Origin: Streptomyces sp. TG1A-8
Lineage (GTDB): Bacteria > Actinomycetota > Actinomycetes > Streptomycetales > Streptomycetaceae
Length of the DNA stretch: 64,000 nt
NCBI RefSeq assembly: GCF_030499535.1
Contig: NZ_JASTLB010000001.1
Span: 2,418,001 to 2,482,000 of the forward strand
Direction: 5' to 3'
Shown: positions 1 to 11,622 of the stretch, one piece after another
Numbering within the stretch: the stretch's first letter is position 1
Layout: each line of letters opens with the position of its first letter
Program-made: the position numbers and the translations under genes
The notes under the pieces: generated by a model
What the model saw: the letters and a program-made list of their open reading frames with translations, nothing else
The model's database searches: none
Told to the model about the DNA's origin: nothing

Positions 1-310
1 GCGCCAGGAATTCCTGGTCCGCACCATGCGGCGCCAGCGGGCCGGTGCCGCCCCGCCCGTCGCCGTTCCCGTCCTCGCGCACGTCGGTACCCCTGATCGG
101 TTTCGCGGTCCTGAAAGTTTTCGTCACACGCCCACGTTGCCGCAGCTCGCCCAGTATTTCGCAGGCGTAGACCAACGGCGGGCTCCGGACCCCCTTCCCA
201 GGCCCGGGTCTACGTGCGTAGCGTCTTCGGCGGACCATGAATGGCATGCCCACGCCATTAGGTCAGCGGTCACCTCGCGGTCCCCCCACTCCCCCCCCGG
301 AGGACACGTC
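1..310. other. 5' flank of the GH25 gene, no gene recognised
   Basis: No coding sequence is convincing here, although an open frame runs in from the left. Visible structure: a perfect 14-bp palindrome (CCAGGAATTCCTGG) at 4-17, and 8-bp inverted arms at 166-173 (CGTAGACC) and 207-214 (GGTCTACG) that could form a leader stem-loop before the muramidase. No riboswitch class was recognised. The promoter of the downstream gene presumably lies here. Confidence 0.4.
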
Positions 311-1132
311 ATGCGCGTGCACAGACCCGGTTCCCCCCACCCCCGCACCCTCGCCGTCCTCGCCACGGCCCTGCTCACCGCGCTCTGTCTCGCCCTGCCC
401 CTCACCCGCGCCGAGGCCGCCGCCCCCGCCCGCGGCTCGGCGTCCATGGGCGCGGGCGTCCTCGCCCACGACGGCCGGAGCGGCACCCCCAAGAGCGCCG
501 ACGCCACCCAGACCGAGGGCGTCGACGTCTCCGGCCACCAGGGCGACGTCGCCTGGTCCACGCTGTGGAACAGCGGGGTGCGCTGGGCGTACACGAAGGC
601 CACGGAAGGCACGTACTACACCAACCCGTACTTCGCCCAGCAGTACAACGGCTCCTACAACGTCGGCATGATCCGCGGCGCCTACCACTTCGCCACCCCG
701 GACACCACCAGCGGCGCCACCCAGGCCAACTACTTCGCCGACCACGGCGGCGGCTGGTCCCGCGACGGCAGGACGCTGCCCGGCGTGCTCGACATCGAGT
801 GGAACCCGTACGGCGCCGCCTGCTACGGCAAGACGGCCGCCGGGATGGTCAGCTGGATCGCCGACTTCCTGAACACCTACAAGGCGCGCACCGGCCGCGA
901 CGCCGTGATCTACACGGCCACCAGCTGGTGGACCCAGTGCACCGGCAACTACGGCGGCTTCGCCGCGACCAACCCGCTGTGGATCGCCCGCTACGCCTCC
1001 GACCCGGGGACGCTGCCGGCGGGATGGGGTTACTACACGATCTGGCAGTACACCTCCTCCGGCCCCACCGTCGGCGACCACGACAAGTTCAACGGGGCCC
1101 TGGACCGCGTCCAGGCCCTGGCCAACGGCTGA
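311..1132 (+). CDS. Secreted GH25 muramidase (lysozyme, cellosyl type)
   Basis: 273-residue exported enzyme predicted to cut the beta-1,4 bond between MurNAc and GlcNAc in peptidoglycan. The ATG at 311 gives a signal peptide: basic start, a Leu/Ala-rich core at about residues 13-33, and an Ala-rich cleavage region. The GH25 domain starts near residue 70 (GVDVSGHQGDVAW) and contains the acidic residues of the family in the LDIEW stretch. Two Cys (GAACYG and TQCTG) could form a disulphide, suiting an extracellular protein. The frame stays open upstream of 311, but only this start gives a signal peptide. It stands alone with a hairpin downstream. Autolysis/wall turnover or attack on other bacteria are both possible. 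Confidence 0.88.
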   Translation: MRVHRPGSPHPRTLAVLATALLTALCLALPLTRAEAAAPARGSASMGAGVLAHDGRSGTPKSADATQTEGVDVSGHQGDVAWSTLWNSGVRWAYTKATEGTYYTNPYFAQQYNGSYNVGMIRGAYHFATPDTTSGATQANYFADHGGGWSRDGRTLPGVLDIEWNPYGAACYGKTAAGMVSWIADFLNTYKARTGRDAVIYTATSWWTQCTGNYGGFAATNPLWIARYASDPGTLPAGWGYYTIWQYTSSGPTVGDHDKFNGALDRVQALANG

Positions 1133-1150
1133 TCCCCCGCTGCGTGCGCG

Positions 1151-1173
1151 GCGGCCGTCCCCCGGGCGGCCGC
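1151..1173 (+). terminator. Hairpin after the GH25 gene
   Basis: Arms GCGGCCG (1151-1157) and CGGCCGC (1167-1173) with a 9-nt loop, about 20 nt after the muramidase stop. A GC hairpin without a U-tract, as is usual in Streptomyces. Confidence 0.5.
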
Positions 1174-1254
1174 CGTCCCGCGCTGCGTTGGTGCCCCACG
1201 CCGCCCCGGGCGGTGCCGGTCGGGGCCTGCCGGGCAAGGGCGGGATGAGCGGCG

Positions 1255-1650
1255 GTGGAGCGACAGTCGACGTACGTGGCCGTGGCCACGGCCACCATCG
1301 ACGAGCGGGACGTCGTGACCGGCTGGAGCGAAGGTGTCCGGCGGCTGCTCGGCCACGAACGCCCCCGGTGGTCGTCGGCCGGCCCGCCCGCGCGCTGCTC
1401 GCCGGCGACGCGGCGGCCCGGCGGGCCCCGACCGGGCGGAACCGGTGGAACGGCACCGTCCCGCCGCGCCACCTGGACGGCACACGGCTGGAAGCGGGCC
1501 CGCTCGTCCACCGCCGGACCCCGGACACCGGCGGCGCCGAACGGCTGGTGGTGAGCGCCGCCCGGCCCGGCCCCGGCCGCCCGGGGCGTCCCGCCGGAGG
1601 AGCGGGCGTCCCCGCGGTGCCCTTTCCCGCCGGCGGTCCTCCCGCGGCCC
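1255..1650 (+). pseudogene. Frameshifted PAS-domain remnant
   Basis: A GTG at 1255 opens a frame whose first 34 residues (TYVAVATATIDERDVVTGWS...RRLLGHE) resemble the beginning of PAS domains found in Streptomyces SpoIIE-type phosphatases. Around 1365-1375 sense is lost in this frame and continues in another: VVVGRPARALLAGD, then WNGTVPPRHLDGTRLEAG and ERLVVSA, as expected for the rest of a PAS fold. One indel would rejoin the halves. No GAF, kinase or phosphatase domain follows before the lon terminator, so the gene looks frameshifted and truncated. Its right edge is vague. The alternative, two chance frames, is unlikely given the order of the matching motifs. Confidence 0.6.
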
Positions 1651-1689
1651 TGCCCCGGCCGGCCGGTCCCCGTGCGCGAAGACGGCGAC

Positions 1690-1719
1690 GGCCCGGGCCT
1701 CCCTCACGGGGCCCGGGCC
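1690..1719. terminator. Hairpin downstream of lon
   Basis: Perfect 10-bp arms GGCCCGGGCC at 1690-1699 and 1710-1719 around a 10-nt loop, 20 bp beyond the lon stop and between lon and the convergent PAS remnant. It could act in both directions. Confidence 0.6.
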
Positions 1720-1739
1720 ACGCCTCCCCGCGGCGTCCG

Positions 1740-4160
<2,421 letters not shown>

Positions 4161-4181
4161 GATCTCCCCTTAGGCAGTCAA

Positions 4182-4202
4182 CTTGAGCTATGCCGACTCA
4201 AT
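4182..4202. promoter_or_regulatory. HAIR element (HspR operator) of lon
   Basis: CTTGAGC-N7-ACTCAAT, against the HAIR consensus CTTGAGT-N7-ACTCAAG: 12 of 14 conserved positions match with the exact 7-bp spacing. It lies 22 bp upstream of the lon start codon, where bound HspR would block transcription. The match is direct; regulation is inferred from known HspR control of lon in Streptomyces. Confidence 0.85.
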
Positions 4203-4366
4203 GTTCACGAGCCCGGGAATGTTCCCCCAGCCCTGTTCGCTCTCAGCGATCACCCGCGGGCGGCCGTTCCGGTCCGGCCGACAGGCACCGGCCCGCCCCC
4301 TCCACAACCCCGTGCGCCCTCCGTAATTCCCGTGAACGCCGGACCCCGTTCGAGCAGGATGGGCAC

Positions 4367-5068
4367 ATGACTGCCACGCCCGACATCCCCGTGGTCCTGG
4401 ACCGCCGAGAAGGCCCGTACGGCGAGGTGGTGCTGCGCAGGCACGGCACCCTGCTGCAGATCATCGCCAACGGCTGCTTCCTGATGGACACCTCCGACGG
4501 CCGCTCGGAGCGGCTGCTGGTCGACGCCGCGTACGGCGCCCTGGACGGGCGCCCGGCGCCGGACGTGCTGATCGGGGGACTCGGCGTGGGCTTCTCGCTC
4601 GCGCACGCGGCCGCCGGCCGCCGCTGGGGGCGGATCGTGGTCGTGGAGCGGGAGCCCGCCGTCATCGGCTGGCACCGGGACGGCCCCCTGTCCGGACTGT
4701 CCGCCGCCGCCCTCGCCGACCCGCGCACCGAGATCGTCGAAGCCGATCTCGTGAGGTACCTCGACGAGACGCCGGACACGTTCGACGCGCTGTGCCTCGA
4801 CATCGACAACGGACCCGGCTGGACCGTCACCGAGGACAACGGCGGCCTCTACTCGCCCACCGGACTGGCCGCCTGCGCGCGGGTGTTGCGGCCCGGCGGC
4901 GTGCTCGCGGTGTGGTCGGCGCAGCCCTCACCGGAATTCGAAGGAACCTTGCGGAATGCCGGGTTCCGTCAGGTGCGTACCGAAGAGGTGCCCGTTGCCC
5001 GGGGCGTTCCGGACGCCGTGCACCTCGCCGTCCGACCTGGATGGCGACGGCGCGGCGTGTCCCCGTAA
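4367..5068 (+). CDS. Spermidine-synthase-like (spermine/spermidine synthase fold) protein
   Basis: 233 residues with a Rossmann-type aminopropyl/methyltransferase fold. A nucleotide-binding loop (LIGGLGVGFSLAHA) lies near residue 68, followed by an acidic strand end (VVVEREP) and an LCLDIDNG segment typical of spermidine-synthase relatives. It is shorter than true SpeE and lacks its N-terminal beta domain, so polyamine synthesis is not assured and an S-adenosylmethionine-dependent transferase is equally possible. The ATG at 4367 has a weak AGGA 7 bp upstream. It is divergent from lon and followed by a two-component operon on the same strand. Confidence 0.75.
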   Translation: MTATPDIPVVLDRREGPYGEVVLRRHGTLLQIIANGCFLMDTSDGRSERLLVDAAYGALDGRPAPDVLIGGLGVGFSLAHAAAGRRWGRIVVVEREPAVIGWHRDGPLSGLSAAALADPRTEIVEADLVRYLDETPDTFDALCLDIDNGPGWTVTEDNGGLYSPTGLAACARVLRPGGVLAVWSAQPSPEFEGTLRNAGFRQVRTEEVPVARGVPDAVHLAVRPGWRRRGVSP

Positions 5069-5153
5069 TGTGCTGCCCTGACGCCGATCATTCAAGCGTC
5101 AATCGCAGTCATGGGATCACCCCACGGGTTCCGGAAAGCAACAGGGGCGGGCG

Positions 5154-5894
5154 ATGGAGCAGACACACACCTCCCAGACCGGTGCGGCGGCGACCACCCA
5201 GGGCGCACAGCGCCGGGTACTGGTCGTCGAGGACGATCCCACGATCGTCGACGCCATCGCGGCCCGGTTGCGCGCCGAGGGGTTCCTGGTGCAGACCGCG
5301 GCCGACGGACCCGCCGCGGTCGACACGGCCGAGGCCTGGCAGCCCGACCTGCTGATCCTGGACGTCATGCTGCCCGGCTTCGACGGCCTGGAGGTCTGCC
5401 GGCGCGTGCAGGCCCAGCGCCCGGTGCCGGTGCTGATGCTCACCGCGCGCGACGACGAGACCGACATGCTGGTCGGGCTCGGGGTCGGCGCCGACGACTA
5501 CATGACCAAGCCGTTCTCGATGCGCGAGCTGGCCGCGCGCGTGCACGTCCTGCTGCGCCGGGTCGAGCGCGCGGCGTTGGCCGCGGCCACGCCCCGCTCG
5601 GGCATCCTGCGCCTGGGCGAGCTGGAGATCGACCACGCGCAGCGCCGGGTGCGGGTGAGGGCGGAGGACGTCCACCTGACGCCCACCGAGTTCGACCTGC
5701 TGGTGTGCCTGGCGAACACCCCACGCGCGGTGCTCTCCCGGGAGCAGTTGCTGGCCGAGGTGTGGGACTGGGCGGACGCCTCCGGGACCCGCACGGTCGA
5801 CAGCCACATCAAGGCGCTGCGCCGCAAGATCGGCGCGGAGCGCATCCGCACGGTGCACGGCGTCGGCTACGCGCTGGAGACGCCGACCCCATGA
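5154..5894 (+). CDS. OmpR/PhoB-family response regulator
   Basis: 246-residue cytoplasmic regulator. The receiver domain spans about residues 20-135 with the acidic pocket (VVEDD), phospho-acceptor Asp70 (LILDVMLPG) and Lys119 (DYMTKPF). A trans-regulatory winged helix follows (LTPTEFDLLVCLANTPRAVLSREQLL through VGYALE). The start at 5154 lies after a 17-residue flexible leader. The stop overlaps the start of the sensor kinase (ATGA), so the two are translationally coupled partners. The target genes and stimulus cannot be read from the sequence. Confidence 0.93.
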   Translation: MEQTHTSQTGAAATTQGAQRRVLVVEDDPTIVDAIAARLRAEGFLVQTAADGPAAVDTAEAWQPDLLILDVMLPGFDGLEVCRRVQAQRPVPVLMLTARDDETDMLVGLGVGADDYMTKPFSMRELAARVHVLLRRVERAALAAATPRSGILRLGELEIDHAQRRVRVRAEDVHLTPTEFDLLVCLANTPRAVLSREQLLAEVWDWADASGTRTVDSHIKALRRKIGAERIRTVHGVGYALETPTP

Positions 5895-7006
5895 GGGACG
5901 GGCGGCAAGTCGCGCACAGGAGCCCCGGGGAGGAGGAGCCCTGGGGCGGCGTGCGCCCGTTCTCGATCAAGACCAAGCTGGGCGCGCTGGTCGTCATCTC
6001 GGTGCTGATCACCACCGGTCTGTCGATGATCGCGGTGCACACCAAGACGGAACTGCGCTTCATCACGGTCTTCTCGATGGTCGCCACGCTGCTGATCACG
6101 CAGTTCGTGGCGCACTCGCTCACCGCGCCGCTGGACGAGATGAACGCGGTGGCCCGCTCCATCTCGCGCGGCGACTACACGCGCCGGGTGAGCGAGAGCC
6201 GCCGTGACGAGCTGGGCGACCTGTCCGAGACGATCAACGTCATGGCCGACGAGCTGGAGGCCCAGGACCGGCAGCGCAAGGAACTGGTGGCGAACGTCTC
6301 GCACGAGCTGCGCACCCCGATCGCGGGTCTGCGCGCGGTGCTGGAGAACATCGTCGACGGGGTCACCGAGGCGGACCCCGAGACCATGCGCACGGCCCTG
6401 AAGCAGACCGAGCGGCTGGGCCGGCTGGTGGAGACGCTGCTGGACCTCTCCCGCCTGGACAACGGGGTCATACCGCTGAAACTGCGGCGCTTCGAGGTGT
6501 GGCCGTACCTGTCGGGGGTGCTGAAGGAGGCCAACATGGTCGCCTCGGTGCGCGCGGGCATCGCCTCCGGTTCCGGCAGCCACACCCGGACGGACGTCCA
6601 CCTGCACCTCGACGTCTCGCCCCCGGAGCTGACCGCGCACGCGGACCCCGAGCGCATCCACCAGGTCGTCGCCAACCTGATCGACAACGCGGTCAAGCAC
6701 AGTCCGCCGCACGGCCGGGTGACGGTGAAGGCGCGGCGCGGACCGCAGCCGGAGTCACTGGAGCTGGAGATACTGGACGAGGGGCCGGGCATCCCGAGGT
6801 CGGAGTGGCACCGGGTGTTCGAGCGGTTCAACCGGGGCGTGGTGTCCCGGCCGCACGGCCCGGGCAGCGACGGCGGCACGGGGCTCGGGCTGGCCATCGC
6901 CCGGTGGGCCGTCGACCTCCACGGCGGCCGGATCGGTGTGGCCGAATCCGACCGGGGCTGCAGGATCATCGTCACCCTTCCGGGGCTCTCCTCCGTGACG
7001 GGTTGA
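5891..7006 (+). CDS. Membrane sensor histidine kinase, partner of the upstream regulator
   Basis: 371 residues. Two membrane spans (about 31-48 and 57-75) are joined by only about ten residues, so there is almost no extracellular sensor and the signal is probably sensed in the membrane or cytoplasm. A HAMP domain (about 77-130) is followed by the H-box with His138 (NVSHELRTPI), the N-box (NLIDNAVKHS), and G boxes (DEGPGIP, GTGLGLAIARWAV). The ATG at 5891 overlaps the regulator's stop. Orthologous pairs sit beside the oxoglutarate dehydrogenase gene in other Streptomyces, as I recall. Function beyond phospho-transfer is unknown. Confidence 0.92.
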   Translation: MRDGRQVAHRSPGEEEPWGGVRPFSIKTKLGALVVISVLITTGLSMIAVHTKTELRFITVFSMVATLLITQFVAHSLTAPLDEMNAVARSISRGDYTRRVSESRRDELGDLSETINVMADELEAQDRQRKELVANVSHELRTPIAGLRAVLENIVDGVTEADPETMRTALKQTERLGRLVETLLDLSRLDNGVIPLKLRRFEVWPYLSGVLKEANMVASVRAGIASGSGSHTRTDVHLHLDVSPPELTAHADPERIHQVVANLIDNAVKHSPPHGRVTVKARRGPQPESLELEILDEGPGIPRSEWHRVFERFNRGVVSRPHGPGSDGGTGLGLAIARWAVDLHGGRIGVAESDRGCRIIVTLPGLSSVTG

Positions 7007-7074
7007 CGTACAGTGCGAATCGGAAGCCCAAGATCCGCCAGACGTTCGCCCAGCCGGGCACGTGTGATCAGGGA

Positions 7075-7116
7075 CGGGCCCGCGCCCCGCGGCGAGTGAC
7101 GGCGGGGCGGGCCCCG
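7075..7116 (+). terminator. Imperfect GC hairpin after the sensor kinase
   Basis: Core arms GCCCCGC (7084-7090) and GCGGGGC (7102-7108), extended outward with bulges, 70-110 bp after the kinase stop. The remaining bases to the kgd start (7117-7309) are lower in GC and should hold its promoter; no hexamers were assigned. Confidence 0.45.
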
Positions 7117-7309
7117 GTCGGCGCGCCCTTCCGTTCGCTCCCGCCTGCGGAACTACGCTTGTTTCCCGCCATATCAAGCCCTGAAACACAGTTTCCGATG
7201 TGACTTACACGACGATGAACGGGCCCGACCTGACCTTCCCCCTCTTGGAGGCGTAGCCTTTATTTCCGCTGTCCATCACCTTGTGAAGCGGAAGAGGGCG
7301 GTTGCCGCC

Positions 7310-10300
7310 GTGTCGCCACAGTCCCCCAGTAACTCGAGCATCTCGACCGACGACCAAGCCGGGAAGAACCCCGCTGCCGCGTTCGGTCCCAACGAGTGGC
7401 TCGTCGACGAGATCTATCAGCAGTACCTCCAGGACCCGAATTCGGTAGACCGCGCCTGGTGGGACTTCTTCGCCGACTACAAGCCGGGAGCTCCCGCCGC
7501 GGTCGCGGGGGCCGCGGAGGCGGCCCCCGCCGCCCCGGCCCAGCCCGCGGCTCAAGCCGCCGCCCCGGCCCAGGCCGCTGCGCCGGCCCGGCCCGCGCAG
7601 GCTCCGGCGCCCGCGAAGCCCGCCGCCGCTCCCGCGGCCCCCGCCGCCCCCGCGGCGCAGGCCCCCGCCCCGGCCGGGCCGGCGCAGCCCGCGCAGGCGC
7701 CCGCCCGGCCCACGGCCGGGGCGGCCCCCGCCGCCGAGGCCCCCGAGGGGCCGGAGTACGTGACGCTGCGCGGTCCGTCGGCGGCCGTCGCGAAGAACAT
7801 GAACGCCTCCCTGGAGCTGCCGACCGCCACCTCGGTCCGCGCCGTCCCGGTGAAGCTGCTGTTCGACAACCGGATCGTCATCAACAACCACCTGAAGCGC
7901 GCGCGGGGCGGGAAGATCTCCTTCACGCACCTCATCGGCTTCGCGATGGTCCAGGCCATCAAGGCCATGCCGTCGATGAACTGGTCGTACGGCGAGAAGG
8001 ACGGCAAGCCGACCCTGGTCAGGCCGCCGCACGTGAACCTCGGCCTGGCCATCGACCTGGTCAAGCCCAACGGCGACCGCCAGCTCGTCGTGGCCGCCAT
8101 CAAGAAGGCCGAGACGCTGAACTTCTTCGAGTTCTGGCAGGCCTACGAGGACATCGTCCGCCGCGCCCGCGACGGCAAGCTGACGATGGACGACTTCACC
8201 GGCGTCACCGTCTCCCTGACCAACCCCGGCGGCCTGGGCACCGTGCACTCCGTGCCGCGCCTGATGCCCGGCCAGTCGGTGATCATGGGCGTCGGCTCCA
8301 TGGACTACCCGGCGGAGTTCCAGGGCACCAGCCAGGACACCCTGAACAAGCTCGGCGTCTCGAAGGTCATGACGCTCACGTCGACCTACGACCACCGGGT
8401 GATCCAGGGCGCCGCCTCCGGCGAGTTCCTGCGCCAGGTGGCGAACCTGCTGCTGGGCGAGAACGACTTCTACGACGACATCTTCGAGGCGCTGCGCATC
8501 CCCTACGAGCCGGTCCGCTGGCTCAAGGACATCGACGCCTCCCACGACGACGACGTCACGAAGGCCGCCCGCGTCTTCGAGCTGATCCACTCCTACCGGG
8601 TCCGCGGCCACGTCATGGCCGACACCGACCCGCTGGAGTACCAGCAGCGCAAGCACCCCGACCTGGACATCACCGAGCACGGCCTCACCCTGTGGGACCT
8701 GGAGCGCGAGTTCGCCGTCGGCGGCTTCGCCGGCAAGTCGATGATGAAGCTGCGCGACATCCTCGGCGTGCTGCGCGACTCGTACTGCCGCACCACCGGC
8801 ATCGAGTTCATGCACATCCAGGACCCCAAGCAGCGCAAGTGGATCCAGGACCGGGTGGAGCGCCCGCACTCCAAGCCGGAGCGCGAGGAGCAGCTGCGCA
8901 TCCTGCGCCGGCTGAACGCCGCGGAGGCCTTCGAGACCTTCCTGCAGACGAAGTACGTCGGCCAGAAGCGCTTCTCCCTGGAGGGCGGCGAGTCCGTCAT
9001 CCCGCTGCTGGACGCGGTGCTGGACTCCGCCGCCGAGTCGCGCCTGGACGAGGTCGTCGTCGGCATGGCCCACCGCGGCCGGCTGAACGTCCTCGCCAAC
9101 ATCGTCGGCAAGTCGTACGCGCAGATCTTCCGCGAGTTCGAGGGCAACCTCGACCCGAAGTCGATGCACGGCTCCGGCGACGTGAAGTACCACCTGGGCG
9201 CCGAGGGCACCTTCACCGGCCTGGACGGCGAGCAGATCAAGGTCTCGCTCGTGGCCAACCCCTCGCACCTGGAGGCGGTCGACCCGGTCCTGGAGGGCGT
9301 CGCCCGCGCCAAGCAGGACATCATCAACAAGGGCGGCACGGACTTCACCGTCCTGCCGGTGGCGATCCACGGGGACGCGGCCTTCGCCGGCCAGGGCGTG
9401 GTGGCCGAGACCCTGAACATGTCGCAGCTGCGCGGCTACCGCACCGGTGGCACCGTCCACATCGTCATCAACAACCAGGTCGGCTTCACCGCGGCCCCCG
9501 AGTCCTCGCGTTCCTCCATGTACGCGACGGACGTGGCCCGCATGATCGAGGCCCCGATCTTCCACGTGAACGGCGACGACCCCGAGGCCGTCGTCCGCGT
9601 CGCGCGGCTCGCCTTCGAGTTCCGCCAGGCGTTCAACAAGGACGTGGTGATCGACCTCATCTGCTACCGCCGCCGCGGCCACAACGAGTCGGACAACCCG
9701 GCCTTCACCCAGCCGCTGATGTACGACCTGATCGACAAGAAGCGCTCGGTGCGCAAGCTGTACACCGAGTCCCTGATCGGTCGCGGCGACATCACCCTGG
9801 AAGAGGCCGAGCAGGCGCTGCAGGACTACCAGGGCCAGCTGGAGAAGGTCTTCACCGAGGTCCGCGAGGCCACCTCGCAGCCCGCCCCCGGTGACGCCCA
9901 GGCACCGCAGGACGGCTTCCCGGTCGCGGTCCCGACCGCGGTCTCCACGGAGGTCGTCAAGCGGATCGCCGAGTCCCAGGTCAACATCCCCGACCACATC
10001 ACCGTGCACCCGCGCCTGCTGCCGCAGCTGCAGCGCCGCGCGGCGATGGTCGAGGACGGCACGATCGACTGGGGCATGGGCGAGACCCTGGCCGTCGGTT
10101 CGCTGCTGCTGGAGGGCGTCCCGGTCCGCCTGGCCGGCCAGGACTCCCAGCGCGGCACCTTCGGCCAGCGCCACGCGGTCCTCATCGACCGCAGCACCGG
10201 CGAGGAGTACACGCCGCTGCAGTACCTCTCCGAGGACCAGGCGCGCCTGAACGTCTACAACTCCCTGCTCTCCGAGTACGCGGCGATGGGCTTCGAGTAC

Positions 10301-11113
10301 GGCTACTCGCTGGCCCGCCCCGACGCGCTGGTGATGTGGGAGGCCCAGTTCGGCGACTTCGTCAACGGTGCCCAGACGGTCGTGGACGAGTTCATCTCGT
10401 CGGCGGAGCAGAAGTGGAACCAGACCTCCGGCGTCACCCTGCTCCTCCCGCACGGTTACGAGGGCCAGGGCCCGGACCACTCCTCGGCCCGCCCGGAGCG
10501 CTTCCTGCAGCTGTGCGCGCAGAACAACATGACGGTCGCGATGCCCACGCTCCCGTCGAACTACTTCCACCTCCTGCGGTGGCAGGTGCACAACCCGCAC
10601 CACAAGCCGCTGGTCGTCTTCACCCCGAAGTCGATGCTGCGCCTGAAGGCGGCGGCCTCGAAGGCGGAGGAGTTCACGAACGGGCAGTTCCGCCCGGTCA
10701 TCGGCGACGCGTCGGCCGACCCGGCCGCGGTCCGCAGGGTCGTCTTCTGCGCGGGCAAGGTCTACTACGACCTGGAGGCCGAGCGGCAGAAGCGCGGCGC
10801 CACGGACACCGCGATCATCCGCATCGAGCGGCTGTACCCGCTGCCGGGCGCCGAGCTGCAGGCGGAGATCGCCAAGTACCCGAACGCCGAGAAGTACCTG
10901 TGGGCGCAGGAGGAGCCGGCGAACCAGGGTGCCTGGCCGTTCATCGCGCTCAACCTGATCGACCACCTGGACCTGGCGGTCGGCGCGGACATCCCGGCCG
11001 GCGAGCGGCTGCGGCGCATCTCGCGCCCGCACTCCTCGTCCCCGGCGGTGGGTTCGGCCAAGCGCCACCAGGCCGAGCAGGAGCAGCTGGTGCGTGAGGT
11101 GTTCGAGGTCTGA
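7310..11113 (+). CDS. kgd: Multifunctional 2-oxoglutarate decarboxylase / dehydrogenase E1-E2 fusion
   Basis: 1267-residue actinobacterial-type enzyme (SucA/Kgd) that joins E1 ThDP-dependent oxoglutarate decarboxylation to a truncated E2 succinyltransferase domain in the TCA cycle. Visible order: a short E1-type N-terminal segment ([19 protein letters not shown]), an Ala/Pro linker of about 80 residues (7500-7750), the E2-like acyltransferase domain ending with the catalytic motif [10 protein letters not shown], then the E1 domain ([23 protein letters not shown]) and a transketolase-like C-terminus. The GTG at 7310 is preferred over the in-frame GTG at 7283 because GGAAGAGGG lies 11 bp before it. 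In this family FHA proteins such as GarA/OdhI modulate activity. Confidence 0.95.
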   Translation: MSPQSPSNSSISTDDQAGKNPAAAFGPNEWLVDEIYQQYLQDPNSVDRAWWDFFADYKPGAPAAVAGAAEAAPAAPAQPAAQAAAPAQAAAPARPAQAPAPAKPAAAPAAPAAPAAQAPAPAGPAQPAQAPARPTAGAAPAAEAPEGPEYVTLRGPSAAVAKNMNASLELPTATSVRAVPVKLLFDNRIVINNHLKRARGGKISFTHLIGFAMVQAIKAMPSMNWSYGEKDGKPTLVRPPHVNLGLAIDLVKPNGDRQLVVAAIKKAETLNFFEFWQAYEDIVRRARDGKLTMDDFTGVTVSLTNPGGLGTVHSVPRLMPGQSVIMGVGSMDYPAEFQGTSQDTLNKLGVSKVMTLTSTYDHRVIQGAASGEFLRQVANLLLGENDFYDDIFEALRIPYEPVRWLKDIDASHDDDVTKAARVFELIHSYRVRGHVMADTDPLEYQQRKHPDLDITEHGLTLWDLEREFAVGGFAGKSMMKLRDILGVLRDSYCRTTGIEFMHIQDPKQRKWIQDRVERPHSKPEREEQLRILRRLNAAEAFETFLQTKYVGQKRFSLEGGESVIPLLDAVLDSAAESRLDEVVVGMAHRGRLNVLANIVGKSYAQIFREFEGNLDPKSMHGSGDVKYHLGAEGTFTGLDGEQIKVSLVANPSHLEAVDPVLEGVARAKQDIINKGGTDFTVLPVAIHGDAAFAGQGVVAETLNMSQLRGYRTGGTVHIVINNQVGFTAAPESSRSSMYATDVARMIEAPIFHVNGDDPEAVVRVARLAFEFRQAFNKDVVIDLICYRRRGHNESDNPAFTQPLMYDLIDKKRSVRKLYTESLIGRGDITLEEAEQALQDYQGQLEKVFTEVREATSQPAPGDAQAPQDGFPVAVPTAVSTEVVKRIAESQVNIPDHITVHPRLLPQLQRRAAMVEDGTIDWGMGETLAVGSLLLEGVPVRLAGQDSQRGTFGQRHAVLIDRSTGEEYTPLQYLSEDQARLNVYNSLLSEYAAMGFEYGYSLARPDALVMWEAQFGDFVNGAQTVVDEFISSAEQKWNQTSGVTLLLPHGYEGQGPDHSSARPERFLQLCAQNNMTVAMPTLPSNYFHLLRWQVHNPHHKPLVVFTPKSMLRLKAAASKAEEFTNGQFRPVIGDASADPAAVRRVVFCAGKVYYDLEAERQKRGATDTAIIRIERLYPLPGAELQAEIAKYPNAEKYLWAQEEPANQGAWPFIALNLIDHLDLAVGADIPAGERLRRISRPHSSSPAVGSAKRHQAEQEQLVREVFEV

Positions 11114-11143
11114 GGACCCGGGCCGGCACGGCACGGCACGCGC

Positions 11144-11187
11144 GAGGGCCCGGCCCCGAGTCCGCACGGACCCGGGGCCGGGCCCTC
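11144..11187. terminator. Strong bidirectional terminator between kgd and the small minus-strand gene
   Basis: 15-bp arms at 11144-11158 and 11173-11187 enclose a loop that itself folds (GTCCG/CGGAC). It sits 30 bp after the kgd stop and 80 bp before the convergent gene ends. Confidence 0.75.
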
Positions 11188-11269
11188 CTGCACGCGGTGG
11201 GCGGGTCCGCCCGTCCCGCTCCTCCCGGTCGTCCCCCTCGCCCTGGTCCTCCTGCCGGCCCGGCCGGCC

Positions 11270-11449
11270 CTACTCGTCGTCCTCGTCGTCGAGCCGGGCG
11301 AGCCAGGTGGCCAGCCGTTCGACGGGCACCTCGAAGTCCGGGTTGAGGTCCACGAACGCGCGCAGCTGCTCGGCAAGCCACTCGAAGGTGACCTCCTCCT
11401 CGCCGCGCCGCTTCTCCAGCTCCTCGATCCCGCGGTCGGTGAAGTACAT
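11270..11449 (-). CDS. Small conserved actinobacterial protein (DUF6104-like)
   Basis: 59 residues, very acidic at the C-terminus (ARLDDEDDE), helical, with the opening MYFTDRGIEELEKRRG. It is recognisable as a small protein conserved across Streptomyces next to the oxoglutarate dehydrogenase gene. No catalytic motif, membrane segment or cysteine is present. The ATG at 11449 has an AGAGG ribosome site 7 bp upstream. Conservation and codon use support a real gene; the function is unknown, and a small adaptor role would be a guess. Confidence 0.8.
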   Translation of the reverse strand: MYFTDRGIEELEKRRGEEEVTFEWLAEQLRAFVDLNPDFEVPVERLATWLARLDDEDDE

Positions 11450-11552
11450 GGGCTGCCTCTCGTGCGTCTGCGTCCGGGCCGGTACGGGGTTCGGGAACAG
11501 CCTATGCAGTGGGCGGCGGTGCCCACGAACGGGTGCCTTGACTTCCCGAGGG

Positions 11553-11566
11553 CACGATATATCGTG
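11553..11566. promoter_or_regulatory. Perfect palindromic operator upstream of the DUF4097-PadR operon
   Basis: CACGATATATCGTG is a 14-bp perfect palindrome in AT-rich sequence, 57 bp upstream of the DUF4097 start. A TTGACT hexamer lies at 11539-11544 and a related CGATAT half site at 11581. CGATAT-type palindromes are typical of PadR regulators, and a PadR gene is second in the operon, so autoregulation is likely. Confidence 0.6.
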
Positions 11567-11622
11567 TTTCACAGGAGACGCGATATGGCGCGTCATGAGC
11601 GTGTCCGGCCGAGGAGGTCCCC

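Noticed and set aside
7500..7750. A tandem DNA repeat or CRISPR-like array
   Set aside because: The repetitive GCC/CCG run is the Ala/Pro linker of the kgd product, not a spaced repeat array.
7205..11167. A 1320-codon open frame on the minus strand
   Set aside because: It is the antisense shadow of kgd; high GC3 removes stops in the opposite frame. Its translation is low-complexity Arg/Leu/Val/Gly without domains.
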